Shown: piece after piece, positions 5,592 to 6,029 of the stretch
Position numbering within the stretch: position 1 is the first letter of the stretch
Layout of the letters: each line of letters begins with the position of its first letter
From: Candidatus Aenigmatarchaeota archaeon
Lineage (GTDB): Archaea; Aenigmatarchaeota; Aenigmatarchaeia; QMZP01; JAUXAV01
Direction of reading: 5' to 3'
Length of the DNA stretch: 6,029 nucleotides
Assembly (NCBI GenBank): GCA_030619735.1
Contig: JAUXAV010000070.1
Coordinates: forward strand, 1 to 6,029
Translations under genes and position numbers: made by a program
Notes under the pieces: generated by a model
Told to the model about the DNA's origin: nothing
Database searches by the model: none
What the model saw: only the letters and a program-made list of their open reading frames with translations

Positions 5592-6029
5592 CTAACCCAT
5601 AAAGGTCAGGGAAAGCATAACCAGTATGCCCAGGACAATCATCAGGAGCTGCACCAGGGACTTGCTGGGCTTTATCTCCTTGTGCAGCTCAGGGATTAAA
5701 TCCGAGCCTGCTATATATATGAAGCCCCCGGCAGCAAAGGGGAACAGGAAGACGCCTAAGCCTTCTATATAGGTTCCCAGTATAAGGGACACTATCACCC
5801 CTGCTACTGCTGTCAGGGCGGTCAGGAAATTCATCAGCAAGGCTTTTTTCACCCCGAAGCCCCCATATACCAAGACCCCAAAATCCCCAACCTCCTGGGG
5901 TATCTCATGCAGTATAACAGCTATGGTGGTTGCAATCCCCAGGGGTATTGCCGCCAGGTAGCTTATCCCTATAATCAACCCGTCTATGAAATTATGTATC
6001 CCGTCCCCCAGCAGGTTCATATAGGCAAA
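5592..6029 (-). CDS. ZIP family divalent metal transporter, C-terminal part (5' end outside window)
   Basis: ZIP proteins move zinc, iron or other divalent metals into the cytoplasm across the membrane. The visible 145 residues cover the C-terminal transmembrane helices; the frame stays open to the window edge, so the N-terminus is missing and the Met at 6020 is internal. Metal-site motifs are present: HNFIDG (H12, N13, D16 of the visible part) in the first visible helix and HEIPQE (H41, E42, Q45, E46) in the next, together forming the usual binuclear centre. Further helices follow at about 65-85, 90-110 (ending in SDLIPELHKE with E114) and 125-143. The HEIPQEVGDFG form with a following GF.VKKAL loop resembles the GufA/ZupT-like prokaryotic and eukaryotic LIV-1-like ZIPs. 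The metal cannot be predicted from this part. The kinase fusion starts 48 bp downstream on the same strand. Confidence 0.92.
   Translation of the reverse strand, partial: FAYMNLLGDGIHNFIDGLIIGISYLAAIPLGIATTIAVILHEIPQEVGDFGVLVYGGFGVKKALLMNFLTALTAVAGVIVSLILGTYIEGLGVFLFPFAAGGFIYIAGSDLIPELHKEIKPSKSLVQLLMIVLGILVMLSLTFMG

Noticed and set aside
1..6029. tRNA or other RNA genes, CRISPR, insertion sequences, attachment sites
   Set aside because: Almost all bases are taken by recognisable protein genes; gaps are 48 bp or less, and I saw no spaced repeats, transposase motifs or tRNA-like sequence.

Overview
The window looks like ordinary, gene-dense archaeal chromosome. Five features point to Archaea. 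A DUF359 domain (the archaeal GTP-dependent dephospho-CoA kinase) and a Fap7/AK6-type adenylate kinase are present. Arg codons are mostly AGG and Ile codons often ATA. Several genes lack a Shine-Dalgarno but have a TATA-like box about 25 nt before the start codon, as expected for leaderless archaeal transcripts. The set also contains a TraB-family protein, DUF116 and an archaeal-type HtpX. GC is moderate, about 45-58% in stretches I counted by hand. I cannot name the lineage; a euryarchaeal or DPANN-like genome would both fit.

Layout: (1) 1-1149 (+) is the C-terminal PEP/pyruvate domain of pyruvate, phosphate dikinase, cut by the left edge. (2) 1163-2464 (-) is a class-III PLP aminotransferase (GABA/acetylornithine aminotransferase or amino-acid racemase group), convergent with the first gene. 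(3) 2465-2495 is a 31-bp divergent intergenic region with two oppositely oriented TATA-like boxes. (4) 2496-3143 (+) is a short TraB-family protein without a membrane tail. (5) 3138-6029 (-) is a same-strand run, in transcription order: ZIP metal transporter (cut by the right edge), an adenylate kinase-DUF359 fusion, an HtpX membrane protease, and the Cys-rich DUF116 protein. The DUF116 gene overlaps the TraB-family gene tail-to-tail by 6 bp.

Function: the genes cover central carbon metabolism (PEP/pyruvate), amino-acid metabolism (PLP enzyme), the last step of CoA synthesis (DUF359 half of the fusion), membrane protein quality control (HtpX) and divalent metal import (ZIP). Apart from possible co-transcription on the minus strand, I see no single pathway linking them. 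There is no gene-free stretch above 50 bp. I see no RNA gene, CRISPR array, insertion sequence or long repeat.

No clearly new multi-gene system is visible. The points most worth checking are the two-kinase fusion at 4521-5543, the tiny divergent promoter at 2465-2495, and the short TraB protein with an altered first motif.
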